Shown here piece by piece: positions 1-5,577 of a DNA stretch of 10,176 bases. The stretch lies in assembly GCA_017628675.1 (NCBI GenBank), contig JAGBYS010000014.1, positions 1 through 10,176 of the forward strand. Direction: 5' to 3'. Position 1 is the stretch's first letter, and the number at the start of each line of letters is the position of its first letter. The position numbers and the translations under genes were made by a program. The DNA is from Tidjanibacter sp. GTDB lineage: Bacteria > Bacteroidota > Bacteroidia > Bacteroidales > Rikenellaceae. Below the pieces are notes generated by a model. The model did no database searches. It was not told where the DNA came from and worked only from the letters and a program-made list of their open reading frames with translations.

Positions 1-1607
1 GTGACATCCGTACCCGAGAGCATTGCCGCCACCTCCGAGATGCGCTCCTCGGGGCTGAGGAGTTTCAGGTGGGTGCGACCATCGCCCGAGTCCTTATAGA
101 CCTTGAAATGGGTGTCGCCCTTGGAGGCCACCTGTGGCAGGTGGGTGATATTGACCACCTGACGGCCGGCCGAGAGTTCGGCAATAATCTGGCCCGTCAC
201 ATCGGCAATACGACCCGAAATGCCCGTATCAATCTCATCGAAGATGACCGTCGGCATCTCCACCTTATCGGCCACCAGCGCCTTCAGGCAGAGCATCACG
301 CGCGAAATCTCACCGCCCGAGGCCACCTTCTCGAGTGGCTGGGGCTGGAACTTAGTCGACGAGGAGAAGAGGAACGAGAGGTTATCACCACCCGTAGCCA
401 GCAGCCCCTCGGCGGGCCTTACATCCGTCACAAAGGTGCTATGCTCCATACCGAGCCTTGAGAGCATCTCCACCACCTGGCGGGAGAGCTCCTTGCCCGC
501 CTTCACACGCGAGGCGGTAATCTTCGAGGCGCACACCTCTGCCCTCTTGCGGGCCTGCTTCACACTATCTTCAAGAGTCTGCAACGACTCGTCGGCATCG
601 ACAATGATGGCAAGTCGCTGTGCGTAATCCTTCTCAATGGCAATGAGCTCCTCGACACTCTGCACACCGTGTTTGCGCAGGAGCGAGTAGATGGCGTCAA
701 TCCTATCGACCACCTCGGCAGCCCTTGCTGGGTTACCCTCCACCCTCTCGCGCTGCTCGGCAAGTTGCGAGGAGAGGTCCTTGAGTTCCACGAGTGCACC
801 CCTCAGTCTCTCGGCGACCTCTTCGGCGGGCACAAACACATCCTTCACCCTCTGGAAGTAGTTCTCAATGCGCTTGAGTCTTGCAAGCACACCGTTCTCC
901 TCCTCGTCCAGAAGGTTGCCACCCTCACCCAGAGCCTCGGTTATACGCTCCACATTGTCCAGCAGTCGCTGTTCGCTCTCGAGCTCCTCCAGTTCGCCTG
1001 CACGCAGTCCCAGAGCAGCGAGCTGATTATACTGATACTCGATATACTCCCTATCCTTCTGGGCCTCCTGGACCCTTGCACGAAGCTCCGAGAGCCTACC
1101 CTCGGCCTCACGCAGAGCACCATAGGCACCACGATACTCCTCCCTGAGGGTGGCGTTCTGCGCCAGAGCGTCCACAATGTTCATACGGAAGCGCTCGTCG
1201 GCCACCATCAGCGAGTGGTGTTGCGAGTGGATATCGATGAGCCTTGAGCCCAACTCCTTGAGCACGGAGAGTTGCACGGGAAGGTCGTTCACATAGGCTC
1301 TCGACTTGCCCGCAGGGGTTATGACCCTACGGATGATGCACTCCTCGGCCCACTCCAGGTCGTTCTCCTCGAAGAACTCCTCCAGGTGGTAGGCCCCAAT
1401 CTCAAAAGTGCCCTCCACCACACAGCCTCTGCCGCTCTCCTTCAGGGTTGCGATGTCGGCCCTATCGCCCAGCACAAGACCCAGAGCACCCAGAAGGATA
1501 CTCTTACCCGCACCTGTCTCACCGGTGATGATGTTCAGGTTGGGCGAGAGTGTCATATCCAGACGCTCGATGAGTGCGTAGTTCTCTACGGTAAGGTGGC
1601 GTAACAT
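1..1607 (-). CDS. recN: DNA repair protein RecN, 3' end cut by the window edge
   Basis: RecN is an SMC-like cytoplasmic ATPase that acts in recombinational repair of double-strand breaks. Reading leftward from ATG at 1607, the frame stays open for 535 codons to the left edge, ending LSGTDVT. From the family's usual length (about 550 aa) I expect only some 15-25 C-terminal residues to be missing. The protein opens MLRHLTVENYALIERL, the standard RecN N-terminus. It has Walker A GETGAGKS at residues 29-36, a long Glu/Leu/Arg-rich coiled-coil middle (about 150-370), the ABC signature SGGE at 430-433, Walker B VIFDEID with D457/E458, and the switch histidine in NITHLPQV (H489). All catalytic motifs are intact. 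An AGGAGA sequence directly abuts the ATG, with unusually short spacing. The nearest upstream gene in the same direction is the omega-like subunit, 149 bases away. I see no clear promoter of its own, so read-through is likely. Confidence 0.96.
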   Translation of the reverse strand, partial: MLRHLTVENYALIERLDMTLSPNLNIITGETGAGKSILLGALGLVLGDRADIATLKESGRGCVVEGTFEIGAYHLEEFFEENDLEWAEECIIRRVITPAGKSRAYVNDLPVQLSVLKELGSRLIDIHSQHHSLMVADERFRMNIVDALAQNATLREEYRGAYGALREAEGRLSELRARVQEAQKDREYIEYQYNQLAALGLRAGELEELESEQRLLDNVERITEALGEGGNLLDEEENGVLARLKRIENYFQRVKDVFVPAEEVAERLRGALVELKDLSSQLAEQRERVEGNPARAAEVVDRIDAIYSLLRKHGVQSVEELIAIEKDYAQRLAIIVDADESLQTLEDSVKQARKRAEVCASKITASRVKAGKELSRQVVEMLSRLGMEHSTFVTDVRPAEGLLATGGDNLSFLFSSSTKFQPQPLEKVASGGEISRVMLCLKALVADKVEMPTVIFDEIDTGISGRIADVTGQIIAELSAGRQVVNITHLPQVASKGDTHFKVYKDSGDGRTHLKLLSPEERISEVAAMLSGTDV

Positions 1608-1649
1608 TCTCCTATGGGGTGGTGTTGATGGTGGGTTACTCTACCAAAG

Positions 1650-1690
1650 AGGCGGGCGAGAGATTCGCTAACTACTCCCCCCACCCGCCT
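1650..1690. repeat. Weak inverted repeat upstream of recN
   Basis: AGGCGGG at 1650-1656 pairs perfectly with CCCGCCT at 1684-1690, giving a 7-bp GC-rich stem with a 27-base loop. On the minus strand the second arm is followed only by CTTTGG, not a real U-run, so it is a poor intrinsic terminator. It could shape the recN leader or be chance in a GC-rich stretch. Confidence 0.35.
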
Positions 1691-1716
1691 AAAAGGTTCT
1701 CTCTTTCTTGCCTTAT

Positions 1717-1737
1717 GTGCGAGTTACACTCGGGCAC
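1717..1737. repeat. Small bulged hairpin just downstream of the omega subunit gene
   Basis: GTGC-GAGT (1717-1724) pairs with ACTC-GG-GCAC (1728-1737): an 8-bp stem with a two-base bulge and a three-base loop. It lies about 20 bases past the omega-like stop codon on the minus strand. No U-tract follows it in that direction, so it may attenuate or stabilise the 3' end of the message rather than terminate it. The function is unproven. Confidence 0.35.
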
Positions 1738-1756
1738 ACACGGCAACAAAAGTTCT

Positions 1757-2065
1757 CTATTTCTCTTTGAATACAACCTCGCCCTCGAGGAACTCCTCGG
1801 TAGCAATGAGGGTGGGTTTGGGAATACGCTCGTAGTACTTCGAGATCTCAATCTGCTCACGGTTCTCGAAGGTCTCCTCGAGTGCATCGGTCGAGCTGGA
1901 GAAGTCGGCCAGCTTACGGTTGAGCTCCTGCTTGAGCTCGGTGGCAATCTGATTTGCGCGTTTAGCGATAATGGTCACCGACTCATAGACATTGCCAGTG
2001 GGGGCATCAATGTCGGTAAGTTTACGAGTTACAGTGTTGTTGGGAACATTCTTCTTGATTTCCAT
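1757..2065 (-). CDS. rpoZ: RNA polymerase omega / Rpb6-like subunit
   Basis: This 102-aa protein matches the Bacteroidota version of the omega/Rpb6 RNA polymerase subunit (family PF01192), a small protein that helps fold and hold the beta-prime subunit. Recognisable parts are NTVTR near residue 10, TGNVYESVTIIAKRANQI at about 23-40 (the conserved helix with the ARKRANQI-like core), FENREQIEIS at about 66-75, and the C-terminal PKPTLIATEEFLEGEV typical of this phylum. It starts at ATG 2063-2065. An AGAGGA ribosome-binding-like sequence lies at 2073-2078, 7 bases upstream. It follows bamD by 61 bases on the same strand, and no promoter-like box is visible between them, so the two are probably co-transcribed. 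The family assignment is from motif recall; the gene symbol is the functional equivalent rather than proven orthology. Confidence 0.88.
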   Translation of the reverse strand: MEIKKNVPNNTVTRKLTDIDAPTGNVYESVTIIAKRANQIATELKQELNRKLADFSSSTDALEETFENREQIEISKYYERIPKPTLIATEEFLEGEVVFKEK

Positions 2066-2126
2066 AATTTATTCCTCTCTATTTTGGTGTTTTCTTGTTT
2101 GTCTTACTTGTTGTCCTACGGGCGGG

Positions 2127-2975
2127 CTACTCCTCCGACTCACTGTCGGTAAACTCCCTACCCTCCACCAGGGCGTTGTGGCGTGCCAGGAACCTCTTGG
2201 CCGATCGCTGCATACGCTCGGCAGCCTTGCGGTGCTTCGAGTCGGGGAACTCCGAGATGAAGTTGAAGTAGGCATCCATCGTGTCGAGATACCTGTCTAC
2301 CTGCAACGAGGAGATGGAGTTCTCGGCCAACTTATGGCTCGAGTCCAACATCAAAAAGAGAATCTCCTCGCGGTGGGGTGTATCGGGGAAGTCATTCAGC
2401 GCATTGCGGAAGGCGATGATGGCTGCCTTGTAGCGTTTGGTCTTGTAGTAGGTGCGAGCGTTGATGAACGACTTGTCGTAGAGTTTGCCCTTGAGCTCCT
2501 CGATCCTCTGCTCACAGATAGCCTTCTTGGGCGAGGAGGGGTAGTGCTCCATATACTCCTCAATGCTCCTGATGGCCTGGAGAGTGGTGGTCTGGTCGCG
2601 CGAGGGAGCGGGCGAGGAGAAGTAGTAGCCCATAGCGTGCATATACTCCACATCCTCCAGCAGAGGGCTGCGACCATAGGTGCGCCTATACTCGTCGAAG
2701 ATGGTGGCACTCGTCTCGAAGCTGCCCTGCTTATAGAAGCAGCAACCCGTGTAGTAGAGAATCGTGTCGGCCCTCATAGTCGATGCGTAGCGGGGAGCCA
2801 GCTCCTGGAAGAGCTGCAAAGCGTGCTGGATGTCGCCCTCCTCGTAGTACTTGATGGCTGCATTATACATCTGCTCCGAGTCGTTGGCTTTGAGCAGTTT
2901 ATTGTAGTTTCCGCAGCTCGCCATAAGACCCAGGGTGGCCCGAATCACAAGTTTAAATATGCCTATTCTCATCAT
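2127..2975 (-). CDS. bamD: Outer membrane protein assembly lipoprotein BamD
   Basis: BamD is a lipoprotein of the BAM complex, which inserts beta-barrel proteins into the outer membrane from the periplasmic side. The product is 282 aa from this start. It has a short basic/hydrophobic signal peptide and lipobox LMAS-C, placing the lipidated cysteine at residue 21 (CGNYNKLL, like CGEYNKLL in other Bacteroidota BamD proteins as I recall them). Tetratricopeptide-like helices follow, e.g. MYNAAIKYYEEGDIQHALQL near 37-56, the YTGCCFYKQGSFETSA region, and KTKRYKAAIIAFRNALNDFP further on. No acidic surface-export signal follows the cysteine, consistent with a periplasm-facing lipoprotein. Start choice: the frame extends to TTG 2999 and ATG 2996, but ATG 2975 (or 2972) gives a signal peptide of normal length and a leader of about 45 bases from the promoter at 3028-3035. 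ATG 2996 remains possible. The C-terminus is acidic (TDSESEE). Confidence 0.9.
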   Translation of the reverse strand: MMRIGIFKLVIRATLGLMASCGNYNKLLKANDSEQMYNAAIKYYEEGDIQHALQLFQELAPRYASTMRADTILYYTGCCFYKQGSFETSATIFDEYRRTYGRSPLLEDVEYMHAMGYYFSSPAPSRDQTTTLQAIRSIEEYMEHYPSSPKKAICEQRIEELKGKLYDKSFINARTYYKTKRYKAAIIAFRNALNDFPDTPHREEILFLMLDSSHKLAENSISSLQVDRYLDTMDAYFNFISEFPDSKHRKAAERMQRSAKRFLARHNALVEGREFTDSESEE

Positions 2976-3027
2976 ATAAACCAATTTTGCCCACATCAAA
3001 CCACTTGTTTCAGGGGCATTTAGCGTG

Positions 3028-3058
3028 CAAAGTTATACATTTTTAACGACTAACGAAA
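3028..3058 (-). promoter_or_regulatory. Predicted bamD promoter (Bacteroidota type)
   Basis: On the minus strand, TAACTTTG (3028-3035) is a perfect match to the Bacteroidota -7 consensus TAnnTTTG. Nineteen bases upstream lies TTTC (3055-3058), three of four matches to the -33 TTTG. Transcription should start near 3021, inside the upstream part of the gap, and feed bamD, the omega subunit and perhaps recN. The surrounding DNA is much more AT-rich than the genes. Confidence 0.62.
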
Positions 3059-3101
3059 AAATATATTATATTTTTCCCCTCCAAGTATGGAGTTTTTTTG
3101 T

Positions 3102-3109
3102 TATCTTTG
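3102..3109 (+). promoter_or_regulatory. Predicted xerC promoter -7 box
   Basis: TATCTTTG is a perfect TAnnTTTG match, preceded by a T-run (3093-3099). No good -33 TTTG is present at 19-21 bases upstream. Transcription would begin around 3116, which leaves a leader of about 20 bases before ATG 3135 and rules out the longer in-frame start at 3087. It is divergent from the bamD promoter, with the two -7 boxes about 66 bases apart. Confidence 0.6.
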
Positions 3110-3134
3110 GAGAGTTGTAACACAAATAGAGCCA

Positions 3135-4058
3135 ATGTCAAACCCGCTACTCCTGTTTGAGAATTTTCTGCAGGCCGAAAAACGCTACTCGCCAGGCACT
3201 GTTGCCAACTACTTGCGCGACTGCAGGGAGTTCATCAACCATTGTGGCTCCACGCCCGAGGAGTTCCGCCCCGAGTTGATCTCCGCCGAGGATTTCAGCG
3301 AGTGGATAATGAAGCTCTCCGACGGCGACCAGAAGGCTCACCTTAAGCCACTTAAGCCCTCCTCTGTCAACACGAAAGCCTCCTCTGTCAAGGCCTTCTA
3401 CAAGTGGCTCCACAACGAGAATCACATCGACCACAACGCGCTCGAGGTAACCCACCGTCTGAAGACCCCCAAGCGTCTGCCGAGCTACATCCCCGAGGAG
3501 AAAATGGCACTCATCTTGGAGGGGCTCTTTGAGGCGCAGCACTCCTCGGAGTTCCCCGTGCGCAGGGATGCAATGTTGGTGCTCCTGCTCTACTGCACAG
3601 GGTTGCGACTTGCGGAGATCACACAGCTCACCCGCGACAGCTTCTCCTCGTCGTGGGATCAGGTGAAGATTGTGGGTAAGGGCCGCAAAGAGCGCATAGT
3701 ACCCATTGTGAGCACCTTACGCCCACTGCTCGAAAATTTCGCCGAATTTACACGCCAAAATATTTGCACAAGTGGTGAAAATTTGCTATTTTTAACATCG
3801 AAAGGCTCCCCAATGAGTCGCTACCAGATTGAGCGCGCCGTGCAAAAGGTGCTCTCGGCGGGCGGCGTCGAGGGAAAACACAGCCCCCACGTACTACGAC
3901 ACACCTTCGCATCGTTATTACTAGGCAGGGGCGCCGACATAAGGGAGATACAGGAGCTGTTGGGTCACTCATCCCTGCGCACAACGCAGATCTACACCCA
4001 CACCAACATCGCCCGCCTCAAAGAGGTCTACCGCGCGGCACACCCGAGGGAGAGTTGA
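3135..4058 (+). CDS. xerC: Tyrosine recombinase XerC/XerD family
   Basis: This 307-aa, full-length Xer-type site-specific recombinase acts at dif to resolve chromosome dimers with its partner recombinase and FtsK. The N-terminal SAM-like DNA-binding domain spans about residues 3-100 (LLLFENFLQAEKRYSPGTV, then SSVNTKASSVKAFYKWL). The catalytic domain has every active-site residue: R158 in TGLR, K182 in GKGRK, H252 and R255 in HVLRH, H278 in LLGHSS and nucleophile Y287 in TQIYTHT. The length and the single-copy housekeeping context, with hpf immediately downstream, argue for a chromosomal Xer protein rather than an integron or phage integrase. XerC is preferred over XerD from the hpf linkage I recall in other Bacteroidota. 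An in-frame ATG exists at 3087 but lies upstream of the -7 box, so ATG 3135 is chosen. Residues 199-223 are encoded by unusually AT-rich codons. Confidence 0.9.
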   Translation: MSNPLLLFENFLQAEKRYSPGTVANYLRDCREFINHCGSTPEEFRPELISAEDFSEWIMKLSDGDQKAHLKPLKPSSVNTKASSVKAFYKWLHNENHIDHNALEVTHRLKTPKRLPSYIPEEKMALILEGLFEAQHSSEFPVRRDAMLVLLLYCTGLRLAEITQLTRDSFSSSWDQVKIVGKGRKERIVPIVSTLRPLLENFAEFTRQNICTSGENLLFLTSKGSPMSRYQIERAVQKVLSAGGVEGKHSPHVLRHTFASLLLGRGADIREIQELLGHSSLRTTQIYTHTNIARLKEVYRAAHPRES

Positions 4059-4079
4059 AAGTTGATAATTGAAAATTAG
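4055..4079 (+). repeat. Degenerate AT-rich TTGAAA/TTGATAA repeat after xerC
   Basis: Three imperfect copies of a TTGAtAA/TTGAAAA-like unit occur with about 8-9-base spacing (TTGAAAG, TTGATAA, TTGAAAA), starting over the xerC stop codon. Similar TTGAAAATTGA tracts occur between genes in many Bacteroidota genomes, as I recall. The role is unknown. Confidence 0.4.
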
Positions 4080-4103
4080 ATTTAGGCTTTATAACAGACC
4101 GAA

Positions 4104-4131
4104 ACTAACGCCTTCAGCGTAAGGCACTAAC
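4104..4131 (+). repeat. Hairpin flanked by direct repeats in the hpf leader
   Basis: GCCTT (4110-4114) and AAGGC (4121-4125) form a 5-bp stem with loop CAGCGT. ACTAAC occurs directly on both sides (4104-4109 and 4126-4131). It sits between xerC and hpf, about 20 bases before the hpf Shine-Dalgarno. The stem is short and no U-run follows, so it is not a terminator. It could be a structured 5' leader, or coincidence. Confidence 0.35.
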
Positions 4132-4147
4132 ATAAATTAACCAAAGT

Positions 4148-4154
4148 AAGGAGG
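4148..4154 (+). promoter_or_regulatory. Strong Shine-Dalgarno sequence of hpf
   Basis: AAGGAGG, a full-length match to the anti-Shine-Dalgarno, lies 8 bases before ATG 4163. Bacteroidota genes generally lack strong Shine-Dalgarno sequences, and most neighbours here have weak ones, so this site both fixes the start and stands out. Confidence 0.8.
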
Positions 4155-4162
4155 ATATTTTT

Positions 4163-4459
4163 ATGAACGTAAAGATTCAATCCGTCAAGTTCGATGCAGA
4201 CAAGAAGCTCATCGACTTCATCGAGGCTAAAATGGACAAACTCGACCGTTTCGTAGAGCGAGCCACAGCCGCAGAGGTAATCCTCAAACTCGACAAGGAC
4301 CCCGAGCAGGGTAACAAGGTGGCTACCATCAAGATTGAAGTGCCCACAGACACTCTCGTAGCCGAGTATCAGAGCAAATCGTTCGAGGAATCGGTGGACG
4401 GCGCCATTGACGCTATCAAGAAGCAACTCGAAAAGCACAAAGAGAAGTTCGCTAAATAG
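4163..4459 (+). CDS. hpf: Ribosome hibernation promoting factor HPF/RaiA family
   Basis: This 98-aa protein is of the short HPF/RaiA (YfiA/YhbH) type. It binds the 30S decoding region in slow-growing or stressed cells, blocks translation and stabilises inactive ribosomes. Visible features are the family opening MNVKIQSVKFDADKKLIDFIEAKMDKLDRFV, a beta strand AAEVILKLDKDPEQGNKVATIKIEVP, and the C-terminal helix SFEESVDGAIDAIKKQLEKHKEKF, in the expected beta-alpha-beta-beta-beta-alpha order. There is no C-terminal dimerisation domain, so this is the short form rather than the long HPF that makes 100S ribosomes alone. It follows xerC by 104 bases and ends at a strong terminator. In many Bacteroidota, as I recall, hpf is followed by tRNA genes and tuf; here it is not. 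Confidence 0.93.
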   Translation: MNVKIQSVKFDADKKLIDFIEAKMDKLDRFVERATAAEVILKLDKDPEQGNKVATIKIEVPTDTLVAEYQSKSFEESVDGAIDAIKKQLEKHKEKFAK

Positions 4460-4482
4460 TGCACAAAAAAGTAACCCAAAAC

Positions 4483-4513
4483 AAAAGGCAGACCCCGAAA
4501 AGGTCTGCCTTTT
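4483..4513. terminator. Bidirectional intrinsic terminator between hpf and the antiporter
   Basis: AAAAGGCAGACC (4483-4494) and GGTCTGCCTTTT (4502-4513) form a perfect 12-bp stem with a 7-base loop. On the plus strand the arm ends in TTTT, stopping hpf transcripts. On the minus strand it ends TTTTGTTTT, stopping antiporter transcripts. It lies 23 bases past the hpf stop and 21 bases past the antiporter stop, the classic place for a shared terminator of convergent genes. Confidence 0.9.
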
Positions 4514-4534
4514 ATCGTATTTATGAGTTCCTCC

Positions 4535-5485
4535 TTACGCCACGAGGAAAGCGAAATAGCAGGCTATAACCACAAGCGAAGTGAGGGCTCTGCTCCAGCG
4601 CTTTTTGGAGATGAGCGACAGGAGAGTTACCACGAGGGCCACGCCACCAAAGAGCAACATCTGGCCCACATTGCCGTCCGTGAAGTCGTAGATTGTGCCC
4701 CTCAGCCACAGCAGGTCGGCAACCGAGAGGATGATCATATTGAACAGGCAGCTGCCCACAATGTTACCCACCGCAATGTCGTAGTTGCGCATACGGAAGA
4801 GGCTGACGGTGCTCGAGAGCTCGGGCAGCGAGGTGGCCACACCCAGGAAGAGCGCACCTGCCAGGCCTGCGCCCATATTGAGCCTGGTTGCCAGGTCATC
4901 CGAGAGATAGGTGAGCCACACGCTCAGCGCCACAAGGCCCACGCTACAGAGCACAAAACGCACAATAATGCCACGCATCGTAAGGCTCGAGGTATCCTCG
5001 CCCTTGCTCTGCTCGCCACCCTCGCCGGCCAGGTACTTCACACCGAAGCCGTAGAAGAGAATGATCACCAAAGAGGTGACGCTCAGCGTGAGGATGTGGT
5101 GGTCGAAAACCTTGGGCAGAAACATATTCAGAGCCAAGGTTACATAGGTGGCCAAGCAGAAGAGTATCACATAGTTGTGGCCTTTGGAGAGGGGCGCACG
5201 GTAGCTCTTGGAGAGGAACAGCAAGAACATCACGGCCAGTACCGCCACATTGAAGATATTGCTGCCCAAGATATTACCCAAGCAGAGGCCCGGCTTCTGG
5301 AGCAGCATAGTGGCCGAGATGCTCGTGAAGAGCTCCGGAAGGGAGGTGACAGCCGAGAGCAGCACACCGCCAAGGAAGGCACCAGACAGGGAGCTTTTCT
5401 TATCAATCAGATCGATATAGACCGAGGCCTTCACGGAGAGGAAAACCACCGCTGCGGCCACCAACAAGTATGTAATATAGAGCAT
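4535..5485 (-). CDS. CaCA-family calcium/sodium antiporter (YrbG-like)
   Basis: This 316-aa inner-membrane cation/Ca2+ exchanger has about ten hydrophobic helices and the two inverted alpha-repeats of the family. Repeat 1 is AVTSLPELFTSISA (E51) followed by GNILGSNIFN (S75, N79). Repeat 2 is GVATSLPELSSTVS (E222) followed by GNIVGSCLFN (S245, N249). The glutamate and the Ser/Asn of each repeat are the known ion-coordinating positions, so the transporter looks functional. A hydrophilic loop at about 152-170 separates the halves. It probably exchanges Na+ for Ca2+, but family members differ in ion choice and the sequence does not settle it. Start choice: the frame runs up to TTG 5512, but that lies beside the -7 box at 5516-5523 and would be at or before the transcript start. 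ATG 5485 gives a normal first helix MLYITYLLVAAAVVFLS. It is a stand-alone gene downstream of rodA, convergent with hpf. Confidence 0.92.
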   Translation of the reverse strand: MLYITYLLVAAAVVFLSVKASVYIDLIDKKSSLSGAFLGGVLLSAVTSLPELFTSISATMLLQKPGLCLGNILGSNIFNVAVLAVMFLLFLSKSYRAPLSKGHNYVILFCLATYVTLALNMFLPKVFDHHILTLSVTSLVIILFYGFGVKYLAGEGGEQSKGEDTSSLTMRGIIVRFVLCSVGLVALSVWLTYLSDDLATRLNMGAGLAGALFLGVATSLPELSSTVSLFRMRNYDIAVGNIVGSCLFNMIILSVADLLWLRGTIYDFTDGNVGQMLLFGGVALVVTLLSLISKKRWSRALTSLVVIACYFAFLVA

Positions 5486-5515
5486 TTTATCTAAAAAAAG
5501 TTTAAATTTCAATTA

Positions 5516-5546
5516 CAAATATATCTCAATACTCTCCCGGCACAAA
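5516..5546 (-). promoter_or_regulatory. Predicted antiporter promoter, near-ideal Bacteroidota type
   Basis: On the minus strand, -33 TTTG (5543-5546), a 19-base spacer and -7 TATATTTG (5516-5523) match the consensus TTTG-N19-21-TAnnTTTG in every defined base. Transcription would start near 5509, about 25 bases before ATG 5485. The site lies within the 92-base gap after rodA, so the antiporter can be expressed independently of the elongation operon. Confidence 0.7.
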
Positions 5547-5577
5547 GTCCTACGCTTCGACAATTATGTTCCACGGG

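Noticed and set aside
669..1247. Plus-strand open frame of 192 codons opposite recN
   Set aside because: It is a shadow of the recN coiled-coil region; the recN frame is continuous on the other strand with intact ATPase motifs.
1650..1690. Intrinsic terminator between the omega subunit gene and recN
   Set aside because: The GC-rich 7-bp stem has a 27-base loop and no U-run after it, so it is listed only as an inverted repeat.
1992..3023. Plus-strand open frame of 343 codons opposite bamD
   Set aside because: BamD on the minus strand has a lipobox, TPR helices and a promoter. The antisense frame crosses the bamD promoter and has no coding signal of its own.
3135..4058. Mobile-element integrase
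   Set aside because: The protein has Xer length and motifs, sits beside hpf, and has no flanking attachment repeats, excisionase or cargo genes.
4460..4534. tRNA genes after hpf
   Set aside because: The gap is only 75 bases and its only structure is the 12-bp terminator hairpin; no cloverleaf is present.
4523..5494. Plus-strand open frame of 323 codons opposite the antiporter
   Set aside because: Its product is rich in His, Gln and Glu, a mirror image of membrane-helix codons. The minus strand encodes a complete CaCA antiporter with both alpha-repeats.
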